NCBI RefSeq assembly: GCF_036884655.1
Contig: NC_088342.1
Coordinates: forward strand, 31,196,001-31,260,000
From: Musa acuminata AAA Group
Lineage: Eukaryota; Streptophyta; Magnoliopsida; Zingiberales; Musaceae
Direction of reading: 5' to 3'
Length of the DNA stretch: 64,000 nt
The notes beneath the pieces were generated by a model that searched no databases, was not told the origin of the DNA, and was given only the letters and a program-made list of their open reading frames with translations. Made by a program: the position numbers and the translations under genes. Of this stretch, positions 11,295-23,090 are shown piece by piece; positions within the stretch are counted from its first letter, which is position 1, and every line of letters starts with the position of its first letter.

Positions 11295-11791
11295 TGGGCT
11301 TTAACAGCCCACAACCCACCTCCTTTAATACCTAACCCTAAATTATATTAAAGAATGTGTGGTGGTTATGAAAAGAATAAGAATAAGATAGAAAAACAAG
11401 AGAAAGAATGAGAAGAAGACAATGACAGTACAAAGAGACTGTTCTCAATCATCTAACAGTATTTTCATCTCAGATTAGATCAGATCTATAGTAGATTCTT
11501 ACTGTGATTACTTGGGAAGAATTTAGATATTGTGCACATTGACGTAATCCTTATATCACAGTTATTCTCTTATGATTGTTGCTACGGTTTTGGGTAAGAG
11601 ATTGAGATTTGTATATTTATTATTCTCATAATCTCTAGTTTGCCTCGTGGTTTTTACCCTTTACATTAAAGGAGTTTTCCACATATATCTTGGTGTTCTA
11701 TTTGATTGTGATTCCAATTAATTCTGTCGCGTGTTATGGCCTATTAGTATTTATTTATATACAAAAATTTATTTCTCTTTATATCCCATTA
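11295..11791 (+). repeat. A1 5' LTR, 5'-truncated
   Basis: It runs from GGGCTTTAACAGCCCAC to TATCCCATTA and aligns with the 605-base LTRs of A2. TGGTATTAGAGT (11794-11805), a decayed iMet tRNA primer-binding site, follows after two bases. Confidence 0.85.
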
Positions 11792-11837
11792 AATGGTATT
11801 AGAGTAGGGTTTTGATAATTTAATTTTGTATTTGAAT

Positions 11838-14713
11838 ATGGAGGCCAGTAATGTTTCTCGCATGATTAGTTTGAATGGAAAAAATCGGATGATATGGAAA
11901 CCAAAAATGGAAGATCTCTTGTATTGCAAAGATTTGTATGACATTTGCAGGGGAATAATGCAAAACTCACAACTATGACAAATGATGAGTGGAAGAGGTT
12001 AAATCGAAAAATAGTTAGGTTTATTCGATAATGGCTTGATGATAGTGTCTTTCACTATGTTTCTATTGAAAGTTTTACATATTCTCTTTAGAAAAAGTTG
12101 GAAGGTTTCTATGAAAGAAAAACAGTTGGCAACAAAGCTTCTAGTGCTGAGCATTTGAATGAAATGCAAAGTATCACTAACCACTTATCCTCTATGAAAA
12201 TGTCTCTTGATTATGAGTTGCAGACATTGTTACTTCTTAATTCATTACCAGAAAGTTAGGAGGCACTGGTGGTTTCCCTCAATAATTCTGCGCCAGACGG
12301 TGTTGTCACTCTGAGTCAAGTAATAAGTTTGTTAAATGAAGAGTTGAGAAGAAAGAATTCATTAATATCTCAGAATGATTCATAGGCACTTATCTCAGAG
12401 AACAAAGGAAGGTCAAAGTATAGAAGTAGTTTACGCATAGGTAGAAGCAAGTCAAGATTAAGAAAAGATATTGTTTGCTATAATTGTGGTGAGAAATGAC
12501 ATTACAAGAATCAATGTAAGCAACTTAAGAAGAGCAAGAAAAAGAGAAAATAAGTGGAGTATACAGAGTCAAAAGATAATATCACAACTACAGTACAAGA
12601 TGGTGATTATTTGATTTTGTCTTCTTATGATGATATTTTTTCTTTTGTATGTCAAGATCTTGAGTGAGTGATTGACATAGGTGCTTCTTATCATACTACA
12701 CCACGGAGGGAGTTATTTGCTACCTACAGGACTGGAAATTTTGGTGTTGTCAAGATGGGCAATTATGGCACGATAAACATTATTCGCATGGGTAATATCC
12801 ATTTAAAGACCAACCTTGGGTGTAAGTTGGTACTTAAGGATGTGAGGTATATGGTTGATTTGAGGCTGAATTTAATTTCAGTTGGAATACTAGATGATGA
12901 AGACTATGATAGTAGATTTCACAAAGGGCAATGGAAGCTCAGTAAGGGTTCTTTTGTTATAGATAGTAGAAAGAAATATCACACCTTGTACAGGTTATAA
13001 GCCAAAACTTGTGGTGAACAGTTAAATACTATAGAGAAAGAGTTTAGCATGAAGTTGTGGCATAGGCGACTAGGACATATAAGTAAGAAGGGGCTAAAAG
13101 CTCTTTTCAAAAGAGAGGTATTGTCAGACCTCAAAGGTATACATTTGAACCCTTGTATTGATTATTTGGCTAGTAAACAACATAGAGTTTCATTTGCTAG
13201 TCCTGCTTTGTCTAGAAAAATGCATGCCTTAGACCGTGTTTATACATATGTATATAGTCCTTTGAGGACAAAAATCCTGATGGATTTATTGATGTTCCTA
13301 GCATCAGTAGTGCACTTTATTTTGTCACTTTTATAGACGATTTTTCTAGAAATGTTTGGGCCTATACTTTGAAGACTAAGGATCAGGTTATTAATGCCTT
13401 TAAATAGTTTCATGCTAGGGTTGAAAGGGAGACAAAAATACAATTAAAATGCATAAGATCAGATAATGGTGGTGAGTACATAGGATTATTTAATGATTAT
13501 TACAGGTCATATGGGATCCAACATAAGATGATAGTTCCTAGTACACCTCAGCATAATTCAATTGCAGAGAGGATGAACCGCACCATCATGGAAAAGATCA
13601 GATGTATGCTTTCACAGGTAAAGCTACCCAAAAGGTTTTGAGATGAGGCTTTGAGGACTGCAGTTGATGTGATCAACTTATCACCATGTACAGTCCTAGA
13701 TGGTAATGTTGCAGAGCATGTACGGTCAGGGAAAAATGTTTTCTACAAGCATTTGAAAGTGTTTGGTTGTTGTGCATTTGCACATGTTCTAAACAATGAG
13801 AGGTCCAAGTTGGATGGTAAGACTAAAAAATATATTTTTCTTGGCTACTCACATGATCAGTTTGGTTATAAGCTTTGGGATCCAGAAAAGCAAAAAATGT
13901 TTAGAAGCAGAGATATAGTCTTCTTTGAGGATTTGAAGAAGAAGGCACCAGCCAAGATTTCTGCAAAAGGATTAGCAGATTGTGACCCAGTTAGTTCTCT
14001 AGTATATCAGAGTGATGGGAGAGATGTGCATGAAGATGGTATAGAGCCTGTTGTTAATTTATCTGCAGGACATGTTGAGCAAGAAAAAGTTGGAGAGCAA
14101 GTTCCCGCAGAACCTCAGTTGAGAAGATTTTCTAGATAACATCAACCTTCTAGAAGATAATCTATAAATAAGTATGTGATACTTACTAGTGCAGATGAAC
14201 TAGAGAGTTATTGAGAAGCAATTGAAAGTGAGCAGAAAAAGAAGTGGTTAGTTGCTATGCAGGAAGAGATGGATGCTCTTCAGAAGAACCACACTTATGA
14301 TTTAGTGCTACTACCAAATGGAATGAAGGCCTTGAAGAACAAGTGGGCTTTCAGGTTGAACACTCAAGAATATTATTCTCAACCAAATGACAAAGCTAGA
14401 TTAGTTGTGAAAGGCTTTGGTTAAAAAAAAGGTATTGACTTTGAAGAAATTTTTTCTCCTGTTGTAAAAATGTCATCTATTCATGTTGCTCTTGGTATTG
14501 CCACTAGCTAGGACTTTGAGGTTGAGCAATTATATATGAAGACAGCTTTCCTTCATGGTGATTTAGAGGAGAAAATTTATATGGAGCAATCAGAATGCTT
14601 CAAAGTCAAAGGTAAAGAGAACTTTGTTTGCAAGTTGAAAAAGAGTTTGTATGGGCTAAAGCAAGCTCTAAGACATTGGTATAGAAAGCTTAATTCATTT
14701 ATGATAGAAAATG
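11838..14713 (+). pseudogene. A1 gag-protease-integrase-RT, left part, broken
   Basis: Gag starts MEASNVSRMISLNG. The CCHC knuckle at 12476-12517 has a stop in place of the glycine (CYNCGEK, stop, HYKNQC). Protease reads IDIGAS (12668 on) after a stop where Trp is expected. Integrase retains LWHRRLGHISKKG and SDNGGEY. RT begins near 14200 (QEEMDALQKNHTYDL) and is cut at ENGY by B1. Stops at Trp and Gln codons and a few indels break it throughout. It lines up residue for residue with the nearly intact A2 polyprotein, which I used as the guide. Confidence 0.85.
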
Positions 14714-14718
14714 GATAT
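14714..14718 (+). repeat. Target duplication GATAT (left) of B1
   Basis: GATAT precedes the TGCTAG start of B1 and recurs at 20423-20427. It duplicates A1 sequence within the RT codons after ENGY. Confidence 0.9.
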
Positions 14719-16212
14719 TGCTAGTCATAGGTGCCCAGCAAGCCAATCACGTGAGTGATGGCACGTGTGACTTGATACAGAATCTTTTTGCTTATTATAT
14801 TTTGGCGTATATCACTTTATAACTAGTGCATATGTGCATATATATATTGTGATGTCCTTAGATTTGTGCAATGGGAATCGGATCGTGATGAGATCACGAT
14901 AATGAGATCGATTCACCTTTAAACACATATCCTAAATAATCCCGGTCATAGGTTACTCGAGAGGGACATCGTGATAACCGGATAGACTGGTGTGCTGTAT
15001 ACCCGTCCATATGATGGATGCAACTGGTCTCATAGCTGCTCGTGTAGGGACACTAGGGATACAGTACAGGTGCTCATTGGAGAATGAGTTCACTGATTGA
15101 TCCGCTTACGGAATGCTGGATGGTTGATGATGCCTTATTGTCAGACAGCGATTCCGTAGTCCTAGTGGTGTATCTGGTCCTTAGACTTGAGACACCAAGG
15201 ATGTCCTGTATGAGTGCTCCACTCTTTGATACCAGACTTATAGGTTTGGCTGTCCCAGATCTAATACAGCTGGTCATTGGGAGTGGTAGTCGACCTTACG
15301 AGGGCTATTGAGTGTCGATAGAGGATCATCCACTCTCGGCATCATGAGAGGAATATCCCATGTGTTCTTGCTCAGACAAATCCCTGACCAGGGTCATTCG
15401 GGTTGAGAGAGAAAGAGTTCTCCGGGAGAATCCGATTAGAGCGAGACTCGAATAGAAACCGTATGGGTCTGACAACACCATGCTCGATATACGGTCTCTG
15501 GGATATTAGATGGATGAGGGATTATAGGTACACGGTAACTAAGGACAGACAGGTCCAATGGATTGGATTCCCCTGTATCGTCTGGGGACTACGGCGTAGT
15601 GGCCTAGTACTTCCGTAGTCGATGAGTCAAGTGAATTATTACAGAGATAATAATTCACTGAGTTAGAAGGAGTTCTGACAGGTATGACTCACGGCCAGCT
15701 CGATATTGAGCCTAGAGGGTCACACACATATGGTAGGCATTGCGATGAGTAGATGTTCAGATATGAGATATCCGACGGAGCCCTTGTCTTATTGGATGCA
15801 TATCCAATACCCACTAGGGGAGGACCCATTAGGGTTTGACAGGGGACCTGTATAAATAGGAGGGATTCAGAGCCTCATAGGCTAGAGCCTTTGCTTGCCT
15901 TTCCTATTCTCCTCTTCCTCTCCACCTCAGAGCAGGCCTGGAGTCTTGAGGAGCGTCGTCGCAACCCTGCTGTGTGGATCACCGCTAGAGAGGAGGACGC
16001 TTGACCTCCTTCACCCTCTCCTAAGGATCTGCAAGGAAACAGGGATATACGATCTCCCTAGGTAACACAACATACTCTATACGCAGTTTTATGTTTCGCG
16101 GATTTTGCGCACCAATCTTCACACGACGACGAACATCTCTTTGAGAATCGGGGATTTTGTTTTCTTATTCTTCCGCTGCGCATATGATGTCGCCCCCAAT
16201 GATTTCCCAACA
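14719..16212 (+). repeat. B1 5' LTR
   Basis: It starts TGCTAGTCATAGG and ends GATTTCCCAACA. A TATA box, TATAAATA, is at 15851-15858. Two short open frames inside (15084-15311, 15403-15618) recur in every LTR of this family and are chance frames. Confidence 0.95.
15851..15858 (+). promoter_or_regulatory. B1 LTR TATA box
   Basis: TATAAATA sits before GGAGGGATTCAGAGCC, where transcription of this LTR family probably starts ~30 bases downstream. It is conserved at 20061-20068 in the 3' LTR and in both LTRs of B2. Confidence 0.7.
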
Positions 16213-16213
16213 G

Positions 16214-16226
16214 TGGTATCAGAGCC
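16214..16226 (+). other. B1 primer-binding site (tRNA-iMet)
   Basis: TGGTATCAGAGCC, complementary to the 3' end of plant initiator Met tRNA, lies one base after the LTR. It primes minus-strand DNA synthesis in copia elements. Confidence 0.9.
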
Positions 16227-16317
16227 AGGTTGTTCGTGCTAATGATTGGTTTTGAACTGCGTGTGTTGTGTTTAGGAAGAATATTGACGTCAAAATCATT
16301 GACGCAAAAGCGAGAAA

Positions 16318-16338
16318 GGGCAGCAACAGTTGCTGCCC
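16318..16338 (+). other. Perfect 10-bp inverted repeat in the B1 leader
   Basis: GGGCAGCAAC and GTTGCTGCCC are separated by one base, about 92 bases after the primer-binding site. The same inverted repeat is present in B2 at 53974-53994. The position and self-complementarity suggest an RNA dimerisation or packaging element. This is inference. Confidence 0.5.
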
Positions 16339-16409
16339 TCGATCTGCGTGCGTGAAGCGCAGCCGAAGGCGGGCAGCACAGGGGCTGCGTCTGCAGTAGC
16401 CGGCCGGCG

Positions 16410-18920
16410 GCCTTGCCTTCGTGGAAAACTGACCAACTCTCCATTTAGTGGAACTGGAGAGAGAGAGCCACTGAGTTGTTATAACTCATACATAGTGATG
16501 TATGTGGACCCATGTCAACTCATGTCATTGGTGGTTACTCCTATTTCATTACATTTACTGATGATTTCTCAAGGTATGGATATGTGTACTTAATGAAGTA
16601 CAAGTCCGAGGCCTTTGAGATATTCAGAGAATATAAGAATGAGGTGGAGAACCATACTGGAAAGAGTATCAAAACTCTTCGATCAGATCGAGGAGGTGAG
16701 TACTTAAGTACAGAGTTTACTCAGTTTCTCAAGGACCATGGGATATTATCCCAATGGACACCTCCTTATACACCTCAGCTCAATGGTGTCTCTGAAAGGA
16801 GAAAACGTACGTTATTAGATATGGTACGGTCCATGATGAGTTTCGCTGACCTACCCATCTTATTCTAGGGATATGCCCTAGAGACCGCAGCTTACCTTCT
16901 GAACAGAGTTCCAACTAAGTCGGTAGTGTCTACACCATATGAGATATGGAAAGGGAAGAAGTCTGATCTTAAGGTTGTTAAGATTTGGGGCTGCTCTGCC
17001 CACATTAAAAGACACAACCCCGATAAGTTAGAATCAAGGACAGAGCGATGCAAATTTGTGGGACACCCCAAGGAAACTTGTGGGTATTATTTCTATCATC
17101 TCGAGGACCAAAAGGTCTTTGTAGCTAAGAGAGTAGTGTTCCTTGAGAAGGAACACATTCTTGGCGGAGATAGTGGGAGAATGATAGAGTTGAGCGAGGT
17201 TGGAGAACCAAGCTCAAGCACCACTCTACAGCCTGAATCTGTTCAGGTACCTAATACACAAGTTTCAACTTTACGCAGGTCTGATAGAGTATCCCATCCT
17301 CCTGAGAGATATGTGGGACATATTAGAGGAGAGGATGTTGAGGATATTGATCCTCAGACCTACGATGAGGCTATTATAAGTATAGACTCCGGGAAGTGGC
17401 AAGAAGCCATGAAATTCTGAGATGGATTCTATGTACTCCAATAAGGTTTGGAACCTAGTTGATGCGCCCGAAGGTATTGTACCCATCGGTTGCAAGTGGA
17501 TCTTTAAGAAAAAGATCGGAGTAGATGGAAAGGTAGAGACCTATAAAGCAAGGTTAGTGGCTAAGGGGTATCGTCAAAGGCAAGATGTTGACTATGACGA
17601 AACCTTCTCACCCGTAGCAATGCTAAAATCCATCAGAATTCTATTGGCTATTGCAGCACACTATGATTATGAGATCTGATAGATGGATGTGAAAACCGCA
17701 TTCCTCAATGGGAACCTCGAGGAGGAGGTGTATATGATGCAACCTGAGGGATTCGTGTCCAAGAACTGCCCAGATAATGTGTGTAGGTTGCTTAAATCCA
17801 TTTATGGACTAAAGCAAGCTTCCCGAAGTTGGAACATAAGATTTGATGAGGCAATCAGATCTTATGACTTCGTTAAGAACGAAGATGAGCCTTGTGTATA
17901 CAGAAAGGTAAGTGAGAGTGCTATCACCTTTTTGGTGATATATGTGGATGACATCCTCATCATTGGGAATGACGTAGGAATGCTATCCACAATAAAGGCT
18001 TGGTTATCTAGACATTTCTCCATGAAGGACTTAGGGGAAGCATCCTATATCTTGGGGATTAGAATCTATAGAGATAGATCCAAGAGGATGCTTGGCTTGT
18101 CCCAGTCCAAGTACATAGAAACCATTGTCAAAAGGTTTGGCATGGAAAATTCCAAGAGAGGTCTCATACCGATGAGACATGGGATATCGCTTTCTACGAG
18201 TATGTCCCCAAAGACTCCAGAAGAAAGGGCAAACATGAATATGATACCTTATGCCTCAGCAATAGGGTCTATCATGTATGCCATGCTATGTACTAGGCCT
18301 GATATAGCGCATGCTCTGAGTGTCACGAGCAGGTATCAAGCGGATCCAGGCTTGGAGCATTGGAAAGCAGTAAAGTGTATCCTTAAGTACTTAAGAAGGA
18401 CTAAGGATCTTTTACTATGGAGGTAATAGCCTTAAGGTTGAAGGCTACACAGACTCAAGTTTTCAGTCTGATGTCGATGATAGCAAGTCGAATTCAAGGT
18501 ATTTGTATACCTTGAATGGAGGAGCAGTGTGATGGAAGAATTCCAAGCAAGATACCACTGTTGACTCGACCACAGAGGCGGAGTATATTGCTGCATCAGA
18601 TGCAGCAAAGGAGGGAGTCTAGGTGAAGAAGTTCATCACAGATTTGGGAGTCATGCCGGGTAGCGAGGAGCCGATATCCTTATATTGCGACAACTATGGG
18701 GCGATTACTCAAATAAGGGAACCCGGGTCTCATCAGAAGTGTTCTGAGGAGGTTCCAGCTTATCAGAGAGATTGTAACCCGAGGAGATGTAGTAGTGGAA
18801 AGAGTTCCATCCGAAGATAACATTGCAGATCCATTGACAAAGCCGTTGTCTCAGATTGTCTTTGAGCGTCATAGGGGTCTGATGGGGATCAGACACATAG
18901 GTGATTGGCTTTAGGTCAAG
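16410..18920 (+). pseudogene. B1 integrase-RT-RNase H, broken
   Basis: It starts inside integrase ([14 protein letters not shown]) just after the deletion joint. The integrase core keeps DVCGP-like, SDRGGEY and NGVSERR motifs. RT (17160-18430) carries [37 protein letters not shown] and YVDD. RNase H follows with TTEAEY and CDN. Lesions relative to B2: a 2-base insertion near 16465, TGG to TAG near 16867, a 1-base insertion near 17412, TGG to TGA near 17677, a small deletion near 18418, and Trp-to-stop changes near 18530 and 18620. It also shares with B2 a frameshift near 18738. Confidence 0.85.
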
Positions 18921-18928
18921 TGGGAGAT
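18916..18928 (+). other. B1 polypurine tract
   Basis: CAAGTGGGAGAT lies directly before the TGCTAG start of the 3' LTR. The same tract is found in B2 (48450-48461, minus strand). Confidence 0.75.
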
Positions 18929-20422
18929 TGCTAGTCATAGGTGCCCAGCAAGCCAATCACGTGAGTGATGGCACGTGTGACTTGATACAGAATCTTTTTG
19001 CTTATTATATTTTGGCGTATATCACTTTATAACTATTGCATATGTGCATATATATATTGTGATGTCCTTGGATTTGTGCAATGGGAATCGGATCGTGATG
19101 AGATCACGATAATGAGATCGATTCACCTTTAAACACATATCCTAAATAATCCCGATCATAGGTTACTCGAGAGGGACATCGTGATAACCGGATAGACTGG
19201 TGTGCTGTATACCCGTCCATATGATGGATACAACTGGTCTCATAGCTGCTCGTGTAGGGACACTAGGGATACAGTACAGGTGCTCATTGGAGAATGAGTT
19301 CACTGATTGATCCGCTTACGGAATGCTGGATGGTTGATGATGCCTTATTGTCAGACGGCGATTCCGTAGTCCTAGTGGTGTATTTGGTCCTTAGACTTGA
19401 GACACCAAGGATGTCCTGTATGAGTGCTCCACTCTTTGATACCAGACTTATAGGTTTGGCTGTCCCAGATCTAGTACAGCTAGTCATTGGGAGTGGTAGT
19501 CGACCTTACGAGGGCTATTGAGTGTCGATAGAGGATCATCCACTCTCGGCATCATGAGAGGAATATCCCATGTGTTCTTGCTCAAACAAATCCCTGGCCA
19601 GGGTCATTCGGGTTGAGAGAGAAAGAGTTCTCCGGGAGAATCCGATTAGAGCGAGACTCGAGTAGAAACCGTATGGGTCTGACAACACCATGCTCGATAT
19701 ACGGTCTCTGGGATATTAGATGGATGAGAGATTATAGGTACACGGTAACTAAGGACAGACAGGTCCAATGGATTGGATTCCCCTGTATCGTTTGGGGACT
19801 ACGGCTTAGTGGCCTAGTACTTCCGTAGTCAATGAGTCAAGTGAATTATTACAGAGATAATAATTCACTGAGTTAGAAGGAGTTCTGACAGGTATGGCTC
19901 ACGGCCAGCTCGATATTGGGCCTAGAGGGTCACACACATATGGTAGGCATTGCGATGAGTAGAGGTTCAGATATGAGATATCCGACGGAGCCCTTGTCTT
20001 ATTGGATGCAGATCCAATACCCACTAGGGGAGGACCCATTAGGGTATGACAGGGGACCTGTATAAATAGGAGGGATTCAGAGCCTCATAGGCTAGAGCCT
20101 TTGCTTGCCTTTCCTATTCTCCTCTTCCTCTCCACCTCAAAGCAGGCCTGGAGTCTTGAGGAGCGTCGTCGCAACCCTGCTGTGTGGATCACCGCTAGAG
20201 AGGAGGACGCTTGACCTCCTTCACCCTCTCCTAAGGATCTGCAAGGAAACAGGGATATACGATCTCCCTAGGTAACACAACATACTCTATACGCAGTTTT
20301 ATGTTTCGCGGATTTTGCGCACCAATCTTCACACGACGACGAACATCTCTTTGGGAATCGGGGATTTTGTTTTCTTGTTCTTCCGCTGCGCATGTGATGT
20401 CGCCCCCAATGATTTCCCAATA
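18929..20422 (+). repeat. B1 3' LTR
   Basis: Same length (1494) as the 5' LTR. It ends CCCAATA instead of CCCAACA, so the terminal CA is mutated. The GATAT duplication follows at 20423-20427. Confidence 0.95.
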
Positions 20423-20427
20423 GATAT

Positions 20428-21470
20428 AAAAGAACAACTTTAGATCATTGTGTGTACATCAAATGGTTTAGTAAGAATTTTATTATTCTCTTACTTTATG
20501 TTGATGACATGCTTATTCTTGGGAAAGATATGTCTAAAATTGACAAGTTGAAGAAGGAACTGAGTGAGTATTTTACAATTAAGGACATGGGGCCAACAAA
20601 GCAAATACTGGACATGCAGATTTTCCGTGACAGAAAAACCAAGAAGATTTGGTTATCATAGGAGAAATACATTAAGAAGGTATTGGAATGGTTCAGTATG
20701 AGCAATGCAATGCCAATTGGTTCTCCTCTTGCATGTCACTTTAAGTTGTGCTCAAAATAAAGTCCGTCAAGTGATGAGGAGAAGGAGAATATGCAAAAGG
20801 TTCCTTATGTTTTAGCAATTGGAAGTTTAATATACGCGATGGTATGTACGAGGTCGGACATCGTATATGCAGTGGGTGTTACTAGTAGATTTCTTGTAAA
20901 TCTAGGCAAAGAGCACTATGCAGCAGTGAAGTGGATTTTTAGATATCTCATAGGGAGCTCTAAGTTTTGTTTGAGCTTTGGAGGTGGACTACTTGTGTTG
21001 ACATATTACACAGATGCAAATATGGCAAGAGATATAGATACAAGGAAGTCCACATCAGGTTATATACTTATTTTTACAGGGGGAGTTATATCATGGTAAT
21101 CCAGATTGCAAAGGTATATTACTCTCTCCACCACTGAGGGAGAATATATTGCTGCTATAAAGGTATGCAAAGAAATGTTATGGATGAAAGAATTCTTACA
21201 AGAATTAGGGCTGAAACAGGAAAATTATGTGGTGTATTGTGACAACTAGAGTGTCATCCATTTATGTAAGAACTCAATGTTTCATTCTAAGTCAAAGCAT
21301 ATAGATGTTAGATACCACTGGATTCGAAATATATTTGAAGAGAAGCAGTTATAGCTTCAAAAAATTCACACAAATGACAACGAAGCAGACATGTTGACAA
21401 AGACCTTACCAAAAGAAAGACAAGAGATATGCTTATAGCTGGTCGGCATTGTTTTATATTGAGGAGTCTT
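20428..21470 (+). pseudogene. A1 RT (end) and RNase H, right part, broken
   Basis: It resumes the A1 frame after B1: HCVYIKWF, LLLYVDDMLILGKD (20480-20530), LAGHFKL, VPYVLAIGSLIYAMVCTRSDI, YTDANMARDIDTRKSTSGY, TTEGEYIAA (first Glu of the RNase H set kept), and a tail like DMLTKTLPKE. A stop replaces Ser in the CDSQ motif (GTGACAACTAGAGT) and others occur near 20660, 20760 and 21098. Purine-rich GCTGAAGGGGGAGGT then precedes the 3' LTR. Confidence 0.85.
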
Positions 21471-21504
21471 GGGACAACTTCCCTTATGGGCTGAAGGGGG
21501 AGGT

Positions 21505-22014
21505 TGTTGGGCTGATAGCCCATATGTTCAGCCCATGGTGGGCTTTAACAGCCCACAACCCACCTTCTATAATACCTAACCTTAAATCATATTAGAGGGG
21601 GGTGTGGTGGCTACGAAAAGAGACAGAAAAAGTGCAACATCAAGGGCAAAAATTATAGCCATGTGATTCCAAAGAAAATGAGGAGAACAAGGTAGAAAAA
21701 CAAGAGAAAAAAAGGGAAGAAGATAAGAACAACGCAAAGAGATTGTTCTTAATCATCTAACGATGTTTTCATCTTAAGTTAGATCAAATCTACAGTAGAT
21801 TCTTACTGTGAATACTTGGGGAGAATTTAGATATTATGCACAGTAACATAATCCTTGTATCCCAATTATTCTCTTGTGATTGTTGTTAGGGTTTTGGGCA
21901 AGAGATTAAGATTTGTATATTCATTATTCTCATAGTAGGTTATCTCTAGTTTATCCCGTGATTTTTACTCTTCACATTGGAGAGGTTTTTCATATATATA
22001 TCTTGGTGTTCTAT
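21505..22014 (+). repeat. A1 3' LTR, 3'-truncated
   Basis: It begins TGTTGGGCTGATAGCCC after the polypurine tract (21490-21504) and matches family A until CTTGGTGTTCTAT. The terminal ~95 bases are absent. Confidence 0.85.
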
Positions 22015-23090
22015 CATCTTCAATCATCATCGAGCCTCCTTTGAAGGAGAATAAGGAAAATACTAGTCACACAAAGTCTTCTTGAATTGCTTTGTTGTAA
22101 TATAATTTTTTTCTTCGTAGACAACTAAATATTTCTTCTTTTTTTTTCCTTATAAGGTTTTTTCTCTTTTTACTATCATAATCAATAAGGAAAATACTGA
22201 TGTGTGATTGTCAAAAGATTAACATAGTCTAAATCAAATCCTTGCATGATGGCTTATGTCCTGATATGTTCTCTAACACTATTCAAAAGTAGCTCTTTCG
22301 TACAAGAATCTCATACCATATTCAATGCTATGTCAATAAAAACGATGTAACCCTTGATATTTTATTTTATTATCTTATTCCAAAAATTTTATATTATCAA
22401 TTTATTTCAAATAATTCCTAAGTCATAACAAAACCTACAAAGTTATATGGACAGACATCTACCCCTTTTAAAACTAAATCATGTGCTCCTAGACCCTTAA
22501 ATTAACCCTATCCTAGTCTTCCAAAATTTAATACTGTCCCCAAGATTTTATATTATTAATTTATTTCAATTCATCCCTAAATGCTACTTGAATTTATACT
22601 ATACAGTCATGAGGTCCTTTTATAAGGCTTAAATCCTACTTAGTGTAAATAGAATCTATTTTGAATGAAACAGGTTTTGAACTATATTTTTTCAACTTAG
22701 ACCTTCACTATTACTTACATAGTAATGGATATCATATTGTAGGGTTGTACACCTATTGGCATATGCATGTATTTTGATTTATTCTTGAGAATTTCTAGAT
22801 AGTACTCAAATTCCTAGTCACAGTTGTCTATGAATACTCTCATATACGAGAGCCTCTATAAAGGATATGCGAAGTAAATACTACTTTAGATCTTTTTTAG
22901 AATAATACTCTTCTTATCCCTCTACAAAGAAGCACAAATCACTATTACGATATATATTCACCACAATATATATTATGCACTTTGAAAGTACTGGCAAGTG
23001 TGCTCCTCGATCAACCAATTAGATTGTTATTACTATATTGAACCTCCTTTAGCGGATCGTCATTCATAAAAGTTCAGTTCCCACTGCTAG
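22015..23090. other. AT-rich DNA, nothing recognised
   Basis: No coding signal. Two ~45-base stretches near 22375 and 22545 resemble each other (TTTTATATTATNAATTTATTTCAA). CTATAAAGGA at 22856-22865 looks TATA-like and could belong to an LTR of element E, but I cannot define its ends. Confidence 0.5.

Larger units (their letters stand above)
14719..20422 (+). mobile_element. Copia LTR retrotransposon B1 (Angela-like), internally deleted
   Basis: Two 1494-base LTRs (14719-16212 and 18929-20422) flank a 2716-base internal region, with a perfect GATAT duplication. The LTRs differ at about 27 positions by my count, mostly transitions. Compared with B2, the gag, protease and first part of integrase are missing: the leader jumps into integrase near 16410. 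It could not make its own Gag, so it was non-autonomous unless the deletion came after insertion. Confidence 0.95.
11295..22014 (+). mobile_element. Copia LTR retrotransposon A1 (Tnt1/Tork-like), split by B1
   Basis: The 5' LTR (11295-11791, missing its first ~35 bases) and 3' LTR (21505-22014, missing its last ~95 bases) belong to the family of A2. The internal region is 11792-14718 plus 20428-21504; element B1 with its target duplication separates the halves in the RT gene. Both outer LTR ends are lost, so no target duplication can be read. Many stops show that it is dead. Confidence 0.9.

Noticed and set aside
15084..15618. Recurrent 68-75 codon frames (also 19294-19828, 47551-48086, 54697-55232)
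   Set aside because: They lie inside the B-family LTRs and recur because the LTRs do. They start downstream of no gene signal, and both strands are open.
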